64,000 nt of DNA from Buxus sempervirens (Eukaryota > Streptophyta > Magnoliopsida > Buxales > Buxaceae), in assembly GCA_947561395.2 (NCBI GenBank), contig OX387183.1, forward strand, positions 36,382,853-36,446,852, in the 5' to 3' direction. Below are positions 35,440-46,180 of the stretch, piece by piece. The notes beneath the pieces are model-generated. The model ran no database searches. It worked only from the letters and a program-made list of their open reading frames with translations, and had not been told where the DNA came from. A program made the position numbers and the translations under genes. The first letter of the stretch is position 1; every line of letters starts with the position of its first letter.

Positions 35440-36385
35440 AAATCAGGTTCTGTTTTGAGTTAATTTAGATGTAAAATGATTTACATGTCTGTTCAAAATG
35501 AATTTATGTGTTCTTGATACTAATATCTTAATTCAGGAAGCTTGAGTCTATGCATATTGACAGAAATGTTTTGTTCTCAACTATCACTTTTGTCTTAAAC
35601 ACCTTTGTGTATTGAAGTTTATTGTGTGTTGAAGCTTGGGATCTATAGGCTATCACCTTTATGAAAAGAAAAGTTTTGGAAATGGCTGCCATAGAGATTA
35701 GAGTGAAAGCCACTGTAATTCTCAAAAAGAAAAAGAGAAAGAAGGTATATTCTTGGAATGAACTGTAAACTTAGGTTTTTTAAGGGTCAATGCCTTCTAC
35801 AAAAAGAAAAGAAAAAGAGATCAGAAAAGGCTACCTATCTCTGATGTGCGAAAGCCACCAAAATGAAGTTTGGGGTATGTCTATACTTTCCAAGTATGAT
35901 TACACTAAAATAGCCTTCCATATGCATACAGTGTAAAAGTCAAAAATATTTCACACACTACACAAGCATTGATTCCTTAATATGCATGTGTGCTCAATAT
36001 CTTGAAGAAAATTTATAGTATGAGAAACCATGAAGGCAATTTTGGTCATAGATATGAAATGTATCACATCTGAATTAACCTTGATAGGTTCTTCAAGATC
36101 AGTTTTGTGATAAGTACTTCTTGGATTGAATAAAAGTTGATTATCTGGATGATTTTTAGTTTAGTTAAAATCTTAGCTTTGTGTTTAGATGTATGAGTTT
36201 TTCATGAAGAATAGTTCAAACTCTTTTTATAAATTTTTGCCTTGTGATTGTGTTTTTTCTTGATTGTGCATGTGCACCTTCTACGTCGCTAGAAGCATGC
36301 CGGTAGCCTTCTCCCTTCTTTCATGCTTTGGCACCTGCCCTGTTAAGCGTCGCCGGATGCACGCTGGCAGCGTGTTCTTTTTGTC
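35440..36385 (+). other. Non-coding spacer between pol and third ORF
   Basis: No retroelement coding frame. A/T-rich with AAAAAGAAAAAGAGAAAGAAGG-like runs (each shorter than 20 bases when unbroken). GC-rich CGCTAGAAGC and GCTGGCAGCG motifs appear near its end, just before a TATA box. Confidence 0.6.
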
Positions 36386-36396
36386 TATAAAAAGGT
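36344..36396 (+). promoter_or_regulatory. Putative internal promoter of the third ORF
   Basis: CGCTGGCAGCGTG followed by TCTATAAAAAGG (TATA at about 36386). The same GCTGGCAGCG core sits upstream of the TATA box inside the LTRs (about 29450 and 38525), so this looks like a copy of LTR promoter elements placed before the third ORF. The distance to the first ATG (36688) leaves room for a leader. Confidence 0.5.
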
Positions 36397-36514
36397 GAAA
36401 TCTGTTTCACTTTTTACCTCTGTTTTTTTTCTTATCTGCGGTTCTCCTCGCTCCTCGCGTCGTGGTCATTCTTTGCCTTCGTGCTTACCTTCCTTCACCT
36501 TGTCCACTGTTCAG

Positions 36515-36574
36515 GTAAAAAAAATTTTTTTACTGTCTTCATCTTGCTTCTTCATTTTCTTCTTCCTATTACAG
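36515..36574 (+). other. Possible leader intron of the third ORF
   Basis: GTTCAG|GTAAAA at the start, a T-rich tract and CTATTACAG|TG at the end, 60 bp in all. It would be spliced from a transcript that starts at the TATA box near 36386. Splice consensus is the only evidence. Confidence 0.4.
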
Positions 36575-36687
36575 TGTTCTTCTCTCGTTCTTCTAAGTTA
36601 GGGTTTGATAGATTGTTCTGCCATTAGGGCTTTGTCGTGCTTTGCTTGTGTTCTTCTCTCTCTTCTATTTTTTTCTGCTTTTTCTTC

Positions 36688-37975
36688 ATGCCTCCCAAGA
36701 AAAAGTCTAGGACTGATTCTCCTTCCACCTCTTCTCCACTAGTAAGAACCTCTCCGGTTGTCTCTTCTCCACCGGTGAGACCCCCATCCCCTTCTCATTC
36801 CTCTGAACCATTCATTGGAAATGGTGTGTCTGATTTTAATGAGTTCTTCAAGCACAGGCCACTCCTCTTGGAAAAGGGCCATTAAGCTTGATTCCTTTTC
36901 TGACTCTCCACTCTTCTCATTGTTTTCGGACAATGGTTGGAAGAAATTTGCTTTGATAAGTGGTTTTGCATATCCTGACCTGGTTTGCGAATTCTATTCG
37001 AACCTCCACCATCTTCATCTTGCCAATCAAGGCTTTGTCAAAGCCTATGTCAGGGGCATCTCTTTCGACTTCTCGAAAGATCTTATCTCCTCTCTTCTAG
37101 AACTGCCCATTGTTGATTCTCCTTCCTTTGACTTTCTTGATTCTCACTCTGATCCTCCCATGGAGTCAATCATTTCTTCTCTGATTGTTCAGGGTGCTCC
37201 CACCTCCATAAAAAATAAGCCAAACTATCTTCCTCATGGCTCTCTCCAAGATCTTCTCAGGATCTTGAATCTGTTTATTTGTGCTTCTCTTGTTCCCTCA
37301 GATCATCATTCTGAGATTTCTCACTCTCAAGCAAGATTCCTTCATGCTCTCTGGAACAGAGACAGTGTCTGTCTTCCCTCCATCATATTCAATCAGATCC
37401 TTCAGTCTCAGAATTTAAAATCCAAGACTGCTGCTCTTCCCTTTGGGATCTTTATCACCTACTTGTGCATTCACCAGGGGGTCCTCCCTGATCCTGTTGA
37501 AATGATCCTTCACCCCAAACCTCTCATTGATGCCTCCACCCTAACCAGAAGCAAAAGAGCTAATCCTTTTCGGTTGGCTTCTTCGGAGCCTTCTTCTTCT
37601 CAATCCTCCTTGTCCAGTTCTGATGCTATGGCCATCCTGGACAAGTTGAATTCCATGCAAGCCTCCCAGGAGGCTTTCAATTCTGAGGTAAGGGCTCACA
37701 TGCTCATGATGAGCATGTTCAAATCAGAGACCCAAGAGAAGCTGGATAAGCTTGCAAAGGATGTTGATTTTGCTTGTGGCGAGGTGCAAAGGGATGTTGC
37801 TGCTCAGCAACGCATGCAAAATGAAGCTGATCATTTTTTGAGTAGCATTCGAAGGACTCAGTTGGAGATGGATCACAAATTGTGCTGTCTGCACTCCCGG
37901 TCCCAAGATGCGTACCGGCATTACTCCAGAACTTGGGATCTGAAACCTCCTTCCAGAAAGGGGGAGTCATTTTGA
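36688..37975 (+). pseudogene. Third ORF of the SIRE-type element (Transposase_32-like domain, coiled coil), one frameshift
   Basis: Starts MPPKKKSRTDSPSTSSP at 36688, a basic then Ser/Pro-rich head, and runs in frame to a stop at about 36885. Sequence in the next frame continues without a stop to 37975. The switch lies at the short G run 36876-36878, so a single base insertion is the simplest cause. The body resembles the plant 'putative transposon protein' (Transposase_32) domain: YPDLVCEFYSNL, VKAYVRGISFDF, SLLELP and FGIFITYLCIHQGVLP. The C-terminal 90 residues form a coiled coil (about 37620-37930). SIRE elements carry an ORF here often called env-like. I see no signal peptide or clear membrane anchor, so an envelope role is not supported. 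Confidence 0.8.
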
Positions 37976-38280
37976 TAATGTTGCTGCTGGTTGTTGGTTG
38001 ATGCTGGTTGTTGATGCTGGTTGCTGGTTGATATATCAAGTTTTTGTTTTCTGTTGGTTTTTGGGTTTTCTGGAAGTAGGTTTACGGAGGAGTTGTTGTT
38101 CGGTTGAATGTGTATATATTTGCTGAACACTATATATTTCTTCTGAATACTGTATATTTTCTCTGAACATGAATGAAATTCTGAATTCTCCCTTATCATG
38201 GTGTTTTGAATGTTTAAATGGAATTCAATATCTGAATTTGATAAATGAGCACTGTTGTAAGTTTGTTGTCAGGCATTTGC
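37976..38280 (+). other. Untranslated region before the PPT
   Basis: Non-coding, with a GTTGCTGGTTGTTG-like imperfect repeat near 37980-38030 and TATATATTT(G/C) repeats near 38110-38160. Confidence 0.6.
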
Positions 38281-38292
38281 CAAGGGGGAGAT
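38281..38292 (+). promoter_or_regulatory. Polypurine tract of the copia element
   Basis: CAAGGGGGAGAT directly before the 3' LTR start TGTAAGTG; priming site for plus-strand DNA. Confidence 0.9.
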
Positions 38293-39438
38293 TGTAAGTG
38301 TGAAAACTCACACTCCTTATATGGCAAATGTTTGACAAATTATATCCTCTAATAATCTTCAAAATGTGCAGAATCAAAATATAAATTCTATGAATTTAGT
38401 AAAGAGGAAGGTGAGGCTGCCACACAGCTACCACGCTGCTGGTAGCTCAAGGAAATGTAAAGATTTCTAAAAAAAGAACATTTCGTAAAGGCACTTGCAA
38501 GGAACAACGCCGCTACCACTCCGCTGGCAGCGCATAAGTGAAATAGCACTTTGAAAATAAAGCACGCGTACCGGCTTCGTAAGGCGACGCCGACACGCCG
38601 CTGGTAGCGCAGAGCAAGATTGAAGAATCTACAAATCAGCTGTGCACATGCCGCATTCCCTCCCGCTGGCAGCGCGCCCTTAACTGAGTCTTTTGGATTT
38701 GAGCGGGACTTGAGTTCACTTCCAGCTGTCTACCCCGATCGCAAGACGACGCCACCAGCGTTCGATGCGATCTGAGTTTTCTTCTTTAAATAGACGCGCT
38801 GTATTCTTTTTGAAAAGACTTTTTTCTTTTGATCAATTTGATTTGGATCTTGAGGTGTTCGAGATTCAATCAATTTATCTTTAGAGAGTCGGTGATCGAG
38901 TGAGGGGGAGATCTGAGAGAGATCACCTGGAATTGAAGTTTGAGGATTCTTCTTCAGTTCGGAACTTCACTTGATCGTATGATCTTCTGGATTGGTGATC
39001 GAGTTTGTTGGATGCATAGGTGGATTCCTATTGCATTGGATCATCTCAGTGGACTCTGAGGTGATTGTTACGATCTGGATTGATCGTGAATTGCAGCTTG
39101 TGGATTCAAGTTGTGTTGCAGTTCGTGGATTCGAGCTGTGGATCTGGATTGATCGTGATTTGCAGCTTGTGGATTCAAGTTGTGTTGCAGTTCGTGGATT
39201 CGAGCTGTAGATTGCTGTTGAGTGAGTTCAATTGTAAAGGTTAAGTGTGTTTTCCTTTGTAATTGCTTTTCATTCAATAGTGGAGATTCTAAGGGTTAGT
39301 CTCCTCATATAGACTCGAGGTTTTTCCTGGATCTGGATTCAGGTTTCCTCGTATAATTTCTGTGTGTATGTTTCCGCATTGTTAAGATCATAATTGTTGT
39401 AGATCGTGGACCTGGAGAGTAGTCCCCTACTCTTTTCA
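38293..39438 (+). mobile_element. 3' LTR of the copia element (1146 bp)
   Basis: Same ends as the 5' LTR. It is 80 bp shorter: two instead of three 69-bp repeats and an 11-bp shorter CCCGCTGGCAGCG stretch near 38662. Otherwise only scattered single-base differences are visible. Confidence 0.95.
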
Positions 39439-40320
39439 ACATGATTATATGTCGTTTTATGCAACGGAATACTTTTTGACTTTAATCGAATCATTTGTCT
39501 CATTGGTTGGTTAATTTAAAGCTATTTAGGGCTTAGCTCATTATGGATCCATAATCTAGCTAGTAAGTGAAGTCGGTCTATTTTGTTTGGTTAAAGTCTA
39601 GCTTCCTTCATGTGTTTCCTTTATGCGGAGAGGCCTTCCATGAGGGAAGTGTTGAGAACTAAGAGGGATCTATTTTACGCGTTTCCTCCATATAAAGAGG
39701 CCTTCCATGAGGGATGTGTTGCAGCAGCTTCATTTCCACCCCATGAGGGGGTGAGGTCTATTATTGGCAGCAGTTTTCGACAGTGGTTCTCAGACTGGAT
39801 TGATATCCGTTTCCACCCTTAGAGAGGGTAAGGTATTGTGATTTGCACCAAGAGACGATATATTGGAATCAGTTTACAGAGGTATCAGATTTGGCAGAGG
39901 TTCTCGGACTGGACTGTTTTGGAGCTAGAACTTAACCTTACAAAGTGGACAAATTTCATGAGTCCCACCTAACTATGTGGTTTAATATTGTTGTGCCAGA
40001 TTAGTCGGATTATTCGGATTATCCGTGGTTAATTGTCGAGTATGGTTTAATCGTGCACGTTTTAGAAATTAAATTAATTATATTGGAGCATGCATGTGCT
40101 ACTAGCTGAGATAGTCGTATCTTACGCGTTTTGTTTTGTTTCGTTTTCAGATCTCGAAAAGGACGTTACTGGCGGGTATATGCTTAGCTCAGGTGAGTTG
40201 GGGAAATTTTAGTTGACTCTGATTATATTGTTGTTATTTCATGTTTTCCTTTACTCTGATATAGCGATCATGTGTATGAAAGTAACCCTTTGGAAACGAG
40301 TTACGGTTTTACTACGTAAC
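39439..40320 (+). other. Part of LTR 20506-42164 between the copia element and the next solo LTR
   Basis: Begins with the TSD ACATG. It contains CCTTCCATGAGGGA and related GAGAGGCC/ATGAGGG repeats at about 39620-39840, no genes. Confidence 0.65.
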
Positions 40321-40429
40321 TGTAGACACCCCAAATTGCACTACAGAATGAGAAAGAAATAAAAACATGTAATTAGAGCTTAAAACAGGTCAAAAATGCA
40401 TAAAAATTGACTAAGCAGGCTTTGCCGTG

Positions 40430-40530
40430 TTTCATTCACGGGCCGGTCGCGCCCGAGATCGCTCTACGGTCAGGCACGCCCGTATTGAAAATACGGTCAC
40501 CGTTGGACCGTAATTCCTTTACGGTCACTA
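40430..40530. repeat. Palindrome cluster upstream of TATA in LTR 40321-42140
   Basis: CCCGTATTGAAAATACGG, GACCGTAATTCCTTTACGGTC and neighbouring CGGTC units; sequence theme differs from the sister LTR at 22918-23062. Confidence 0.65.
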
Positions 40531-40727
40531 AAGACTCGTGTGGGTTTTATTCTTCTATCGATTTCCGAGCTTTATCTTTAGTCCAATATATCTTTAAATG
40601 AGCTAATTACGTCTTTTATTCGCTGAAACCACCTTGGTTGGCTATGGATGGGCATTATCACTGTCTTTCACTCTATCTTAAGGATCAGGATATATCCTCC
40701 TGGACCAGCCTTGCCCCTGTGCTTGCC

Positions 40728-40736
40728 TATAAATAG
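40728..40736 (+). promoter_or_regulatory. TATA box of LTR 40321-42140
   Basis: TATAAATAG preceded by TTGCC, as in the sister LTR. Confidence 0.75.
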
Positions 40737-42039
40737 AGGTGAGATCCTCAAGCAAAAGGCCACGAAATTTTGAAGTCCAAGGAAGTCTAAGAAGCTCCAA
40801 GAGAAGAGAGGAACCCCTGCTGCCCTGCTTGCTCAATCCAGGTAAGTCCCTTTTCCCTTTTATTTTCTGTCTTCAATTCTAGAAGTAATAGGATCTTCTC
40901 TATTGCTGTAGAATAAAGCCATCTTTTGTATCTAGTATACCTAAACCTGCCTCTAAGTACCTCAAGAGTCTCTCTAGCCATAAAACGTGAAGAGAGAGCT
41001 AGGGGAAAAGAGAACAGGTGGATCCCTAGAATAGAACCCCATATCTGTTTTTCTTCTTTTTTATAGAATAAAGCCTGTGATTGTGTTTGTGTACCCAAAC
41101 CTATCTCCTAGTACCTCAAGAATCCTCTCTAACCGTAAAACGTGAAGAGAGAGATAGGGGAAAAGAGAACAGGTGGATTCGTAGGGTAGACCCCCATGTG
41201 CTCTAATTTGGGAGATGTGGCTGTTTTAAATATCCTGATCATGTTTTAATGCTTTTTATGATATATCTGAATGAATACATGAATCTATGATGTTTATAGC
41301 ATGAGATCCCCACTTTTTGCTAAAATTTGGATTTTTGCCACTTTTGCACCTACAGCACTGTTTTCGTGATTTTTGTGGTTTTTGGCTAGGATCTTGGATT
41401 TATCATGATCAATATGGTAGATCTGAATCCAGAAGCTTGAAAATAAATTCTAGGGTTTCATGATGTGGTTTTTAAATCGTTTTTCATTATTGAGAGAAGA
41501 CCCTACGGTCTAAATTCTCCCCTTTTGGTGTTTGTCATCAATGTGGGTATTTTTGGTTTTTATTTTTTGATTTAATGTGAAATTTGGGCTTTATCTATAT
41601 CCTGTACTATTCAAGTTCAATTTTGAAATATTTTATAAAAATCATATTTTTCTAGATTTCTAGAATTTTAGCTTGAAGCCAGATTTTTGGATTTTTCACT
41701 TTAAATTGATTTTATTTGATTTTATCTCAATTTTGTTTTGATCATGAAACCCTAGGAATGGTATGATCATATTTGAAAGTTCTGGATCAATCAGACTATT
41801 CGTATGAAAAAACCATATATTTTTGTCTTTTTTGTGATTTTTCATGAATTTTATAGCAAGCCTTTTTTCTTTGAAAAACATGAACAAATACCAGGCAACC
41901 ACCTTGTGTGGATGAATAGGGGTGCCTAACACCTTCCCCTGTTCATAACTTAATCCCTTTACCCATCTCTGGTTGTTTTTTTTAGGAGGGTTATTTTTAC
42001 CCTAAAATTGCCTTTTGTGCTTATTTAATATTTTGGTGT

Positions 42040-42071
42040 CCATTCACACCTAAATTGAATGGTGGCGACTC
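42040..42071 (+). other. U5 hairpin plus TGGCGACTC motif (copy 6)
   Basis: Stem CCATTCA/TGAATGG with a shorter loop than copy 4, then TGGCGACTC, 69 bp from the LTR end. Confidence 0.8.
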
Positions 42072-42724
42072 TTTGTTTAATTTAATCCCGTGTGATGATT
42101 GAGGAAGTCATTGGAGATTAATTTTTTCCCATGTCTCACAGTAACTCGGTTCCGGGGCGTTACAGATTGTGAGATTGACCATAAATTATGAATGACACGT
42201 GTTTTATCGCTTTCGTTGGTTTTATTTATCAAACAACATCCTTTTGCCAGTATCTATGTATGATTGCCTCAATTAACTAGAATTTATCGCCTTATCGTTG
42301 ATTAATCGCATACCTCATGACTATTTGCTTAAATTAGACTGTTTTACTTGCATGCACCTGCTACTTGCTGAGATGTAAATCTCACTCCGTTTTCCTCTAT
42401 TTTTCAAGTTAGTTTGGAGAGATTACGAAGATGGGGTTTATTTGATGGGTAGATTTGTAATTGATATTATTGTCCACATTTTGATTAGACAAATTTTATT
42501 GTAAACTGATTTGATTAAATTGAATAAAGAATTGTTTTATTTCCCACCAGAACTCTGATGTAATTAATTAGTTTTAAAATTTATTGTGAATCTTAGTTTG
42601 TATCTGACCCCAGCTTCGTGGTAATACCTCGAGTTTGGTTGTTGAACCGGACTTGGGTTGTTACAGTAGCGAACTGGGTTCGGGTTGGGTGCTGGTTTGC
42701 ACTGACCCGGGTTCGGGCGTTACA

Positions 42725-44522
42725 TGGTGCTTGACAAAGAAGAAGGAAAGAAGAAATGAGGCTAGTATGCAAAAGCAAAGAAAAGAAAAGAAAAAGAAAT
42801 CAGAAAGCACACTGGGGCATGCCAAGCAAATCAAAAAGCAAAAATCGGCCCCCAGGCAAAGAAAAAATGATAAAGGAAAAATCAAAAGGCCTCAAAAAGA
42901 AAAGAAAAGAAAGTGAAACGGACAATGTCAAAGTCCAAGCAATCAAAAAAAGGATAGAACATGACTTAACCTATTTACAAAAGAACTTTGAGCCGTATTC
43001 CCTTTCTTTCATAAACTAAAACCATGGCCTTCATTTCGTCCCATCATAAAGTCCTTTATGATTATAGAAAATGTGACAATTAGATTCATGCAGACTAATG
43101 ATGAATGAATCTAAAAGGAAGAAAAAGCTTCGGCAAGACACAAAGCAAAACCTGAGAAAGATGATAGCTTGAGCCTTGCCACCTTTCATTTCTCAGACTT
43201 GAAACCAAGCCAGCATTTCTTCCTAATTTCAAGACCTCTCTGATCTATAGGACATGATGTGCAAAAGTTGGCCAAAGATCCTCAAGTTGGAAAAGACACT
43301 AACCCAGGGAGGAATCCTCAATTGCAGAAACTACCCCCAAGAAGGAGAAAATGAGAGAAACCAAGACTCGGGAAAAGGGGAACATTCTTTGAAATACCCT
43401 TCAGCTTTTAAAAATCCTTGCTAGCATAAGTTATGGCTTTCATGGGACTACGTGTCAAGCACACCATCCCAAAACACTTCGAGCCGACAAGGCAATCTAT
43501 AATGATCATTAGTCTTGCCTTTTCTTTTAAAATCATTTGCCAAAAAAAAATCTGTTGCTTATCTTCTTCATTTCAGATACCTTACCGCTATAGGAGAATC
43601 TTGCAGGTTGACACAAGACGAAGGGTGCCATGAAATACCAAACGGACTCCCCAATCCCCAGTGAAGTCTATTCCCCAGTGGAGTTCTCTTTAAGAGTTTT
43701 GAACAGTGTAAAGGCACCCAGATGCCCAATGAAGCTCCCATACTTAGCAGAAGCTAAAAAATTGGAAGAAACAAATTGCACGAAAAGGAAGAAATGGTAG
43801 AGGCTCTTTTCCCAGTGGAGTCATTACAGATCAAGAAACCTCCACCTTGCCATAAAAGAGGCTGATGGCTCTTCCTCAAGTCGAGAAAACCATGCTGAGA
43901 AACGGTGAAGCACTCATGATATGAAGAATAAAGCAGAATAAAGAAATGCTGGACAATTTGGCCCTTTTGTAATTTTTGATTTACCACTTTTGTAAATAGA
44001 ATAGGTTAGGTGTGCAAGGTCTTCTGGATGATGGACAGCGGCAAGGCAGCCTCATCCCTACTCCATTCTTGAACCTTCAATAATCCTTATCTAGCCTTAT
44101 AAAAAAATAAAAAAAAAACCTCTAAGTCCTGAATTTGTTGAAAGATAAAAGAAAGCCAAAAAACTGGAAATCATCTAAAAGCTTTAATGGAACAAACATG
44201 AAGAAAAGTGAGCATTGTTGAGCATCTTGCATTGACGTCGAAACAGGTAGGCGAGCTTAAGTCTAATTTCATCTCTTTCTCAATCTGAATTAAAAACGAG
44301 GAGTAGCTCCTGGTAGCCCTAAGTGGGTGAGCAAGCTCCAAAAATCTTAGTGGAAACCATTTCGTGTTTTCACTGCTTTGGAGATCAACGCTTTGCGTCT
44401 CCACCCCCATTTTTATGAAAATCAAGAGGACTTAAGCTCGCTAATCATGTTGACAGAAATACAAGGTGCAAAAATAAGGTTATTTTTCTTCTTTGCCATT
44501 CATCCCCAAGGTGATTCCTGCA
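42725..44522 (+). other. 3' non-coding region of the Tat-like element, second part
   Basis: Starts with TSD TGGTG. Purine-rich at 42736-42916 (AAAGAAAAGAAAAG-like). It has CCCAGTGGAGTTCTC-like repeats near 43660-43820 and one degenerate unit of the 14071-14690 minisatellite near 44340-44400 (AAAATCTTAGTGGAAACC, GATCAACGCTTTGCGTCTCC). No credible gene. Confidence 0.65.
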
Positions 44523-44534
44523 AATAGGGGCAGC
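44523..44534 (+). promoter_or_regulatory. Polypurine tract of the Tat-like element
   Basis: AATAGGGGCAGC directly before the LTR start TGTTAGCACC. Confidence 0.8.
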
Positions 44535-45088
44535 TGTTAGCACCTGATTTTTGCACCCCAAAAAATGCAGAAAATAAAAAATTTTAATTAAAAAGTCAAA
44601 CTCCGAGGGGGCCAAAAATTGACTTTTTTATCTAAGGAGAATTGGCCATCAAACTTCATCTCATTGAAAAGATCATTTTGACACGGTTCCAACGTAACTG
44701 AGTTTGCTGGAATCGGAGTTCGGATGAGAAAGTTATGAGCTGGTCAAACTTTTGGGGGAGCGAAAGTTGACTTTTTGCTCGACCCCAATTCAACTGCCCA
44801 ATTTGATCCCATTGGATAGAGTGTTCCGAGCTGATTCCAACGACACTGAATTTGCTGAAATCGGACATCGGACGGAAAAGTTATGGTCAGTTGAAGTTTC
44901 AAGAAAACTGCCCATGTGGCGCAAAAGTAGAAAAGGACAACAAAAATAAAAATTTTGATTAAAATAATAATAATTATTAAAATATCTTTTTCACAGAATT
45001 AATATAAATCAAAAAGAAAATGAAAAATCGGATAAAAATCGGGCTCAAAACCAAATTGAAGAAGGATTTGAAATCCATCATTTAAAAA

Positions 45089-45265
45089 ACGTGCGTGACC
45101 GCATTTTAAATGCGGTCAAGGCATGACTGGATTTAAAATGCGGTCATGGCCTTCTAGAAGCGGGACACGCGTCCCGTACGGCGCCAGCTGGCGGATTCGG
45201 CACGTGGGCGGTTCGACCGCATTTGAAATGCGGTCAAGGCATGACCGCATTTCAAATACGGTAAC
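45089..45265. repeat. Upstream palindrome cassette (GACCGCATTTNAAATGCGGTC)
   Basis: GACCGCATTTTAAATGCGGTC, GACCGCATTTGAAATGCGGTC-type and ATTTAAAATGCGGTC units, four in all, ending 13 bp before the TATA box. Confidence 0.87.
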
Positions 45266-45277
45266 GATTTTTTTGCC

Positions 45278-45286
45278 TATAAATAG
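45278..45286 (+). promoter_or_regulatory. TATA box of the Tat-like 3' LTR
   Basis: TATAAATAG preceded by TTTTGCC, followed by a C-rich then GA-rich leader. Confidence 0.8.
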
Positions 45287-46092
45287 GCCCCCCACCCCCA
45301 TTTGAAAGAGAGGAAGAAAGAGAGAGAAAGGGAGAGAAAAGAGAGAGAAAGAGAGAAGTCTCTGCCCTGCTGCCCCTCTGCCTTTTTCAGCCACTTCCCT
45401 GAACCTCTGCCAAATTCCCGTTTTGCCCTTGAGGGCATTCTTTTCATCTGTTTCACCCTTCTAACCTTTTGAGAACCAAAAATCAACGGAGGCGCCGAGG
45501 TGCTGTCCACGTTAACCAGAGAACTTCCACATTTCAGAACAAGGTAATAATAGCACGGTGAGCTTTTTGTTGAGTTTATATTTGATATATATAAAAATCC
45601 AACTGCTTAAAGCAAGATTCTTTCTTTTTTTGTGATTTAAATATCCTCTTTTGTTATTATGATATCACCTATTTTGCTACCTGTGCATGACATGTGAGCT
45701 CTCACGGCGAGAGAGGCTCACATACACGAAAAGATGGGAGAAGAGAGGGTTATTGTTAAGAAATTAGTCTAGTTAAACATTTTTTGAGCTAATCCTTTTG
45801 CGCAGGGATGTTCCTTTTACCTTAAAAAGAGGGGTCCTGTCCTCTTAGCTCTTATTGTACCCTTAACTCTCTTCCCTTTTTCCCTTCTTGATTAAATCCC
45901 CGCATGTTTGTGATTTAAGCGGACGTTGAAAAATTGGACGCTTTTTGCGGAACATTGAGAGAGGAGGGTGTGTAAATCAAAGCACAAAGACAATAGTGAA
46001 GGTGCAGAAAACACCATCAGAGGTTGGAGAACACCCCAAGGAGCAGACGAGCTAGATTTGGAGGCCGCGGCGGCCATTTCTCAGAAATCGGG

Positions 46093-46180
46093 CCGAAACC
46101 ACATTTTAATGCTGTCTAGATTTGACCGCATTTGAAATACGGTCTGGCCTGAACCGTATATTAAATACAGTTTAGTTCAG
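46093..46180. repeat. Downstream palindrome cassette of the Tat-like 3' LTR
   Basis: GACCGCATTTGAAATACGGTC and ACCGTATATTAAATACAGTT, the same theme as the upstream cassette, about 0.8 kb downstream of the TATA box. Confidence 0.75.

Larger units (their letters stand above)
29216..39438 (+). mobile_element. Full-length SIRE/Maximus-type Ty1/copia retrotransposon
   Basis: 10,223 bp with two LTRs, an initiator-Met-type PBS, gag, pol in the copia order (protease, integrase, reverse transcriptase, RNase H), a third ORF after pol, a PPT and a perfect 5-bp TSD. The size, the long coiled-coil gag with two zinc knuckles, and the extra ORF between pol and the 3' LTR place it with SIRE1/Maximus elements. 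The LTRs differ at only scattered bases apart from two length changes, so insertion is recent relative to the surrounding solo LTRs. Two defects (stop at 32296, frameshift near 36877) probably make it inactive. Confidence 0.96.
40321..42140 (+). mobile_element. Solo LTR, TGTAGACACCCC family, TSD GTAAC
   Basis: Starts TGTAGACACCCCAAATTGC, ends CCCATGTCTCACA. 40316-40320 and 42141-42145 are both GTAAC. 1820 bp. Same family as 22348-25106 but almost 1 kb shorter; it has the TATA box, two CGTAAAACGTGAAG blocks and the U5 hairpin. Confidence 0.95.
20506..42164 (+). mobile_element. Solo LTR, Tekay/Del-like, split by four insertions, TSD GATTG
   Basis: Starts TGTAAAACCCCGAATTTT at 20506 and ends TTCCGGGGCGTTACA at 42164. 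20501-20505 and 42165-42169 are both GATTG. Without the four insertions and their duplications about 3.26 kb remains, with no genes. Retained parts: 20506-22347, 25107-25622, 29197-29215, 39439-40320 and 42141-42164 (each counting a TSD). Confidence 0.9.
18139..42724 (+). mobile_element. Solo LTR, Tekay/Del-like, split by later insertions, TSD TGGTG
   Basis: Starts TGTAAAACCCTGAATTTT at 18139 and ends GGTTCGGGCGTTACA at 42724. 18134-18138 and 42725-42729 are both TGGTG. Leaving out 20506-42164 and one GATTG gives about 2.9 kb. It has one TATA box, no genes and a 3' end like the LTR at 55102-57549 (GACCCGGGTT...CG(T/C)TAC). The retained parts are 18139-20505 and 42165-42724. Confidence 0.9.

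Noticed and set aside
20506-42164. One giant element with the copia genes as its internal region
   Set aside because: The copia element has its own LTRs and TSD (ACATG), and the outer LTR has its own TSD (GATTG) with only one LTR's worth of sequence.
42593-43019. Lys-rich ORFs
   Set aside because: Low-complexity purine tract at the start of the Tat-like 3' non-coding region.
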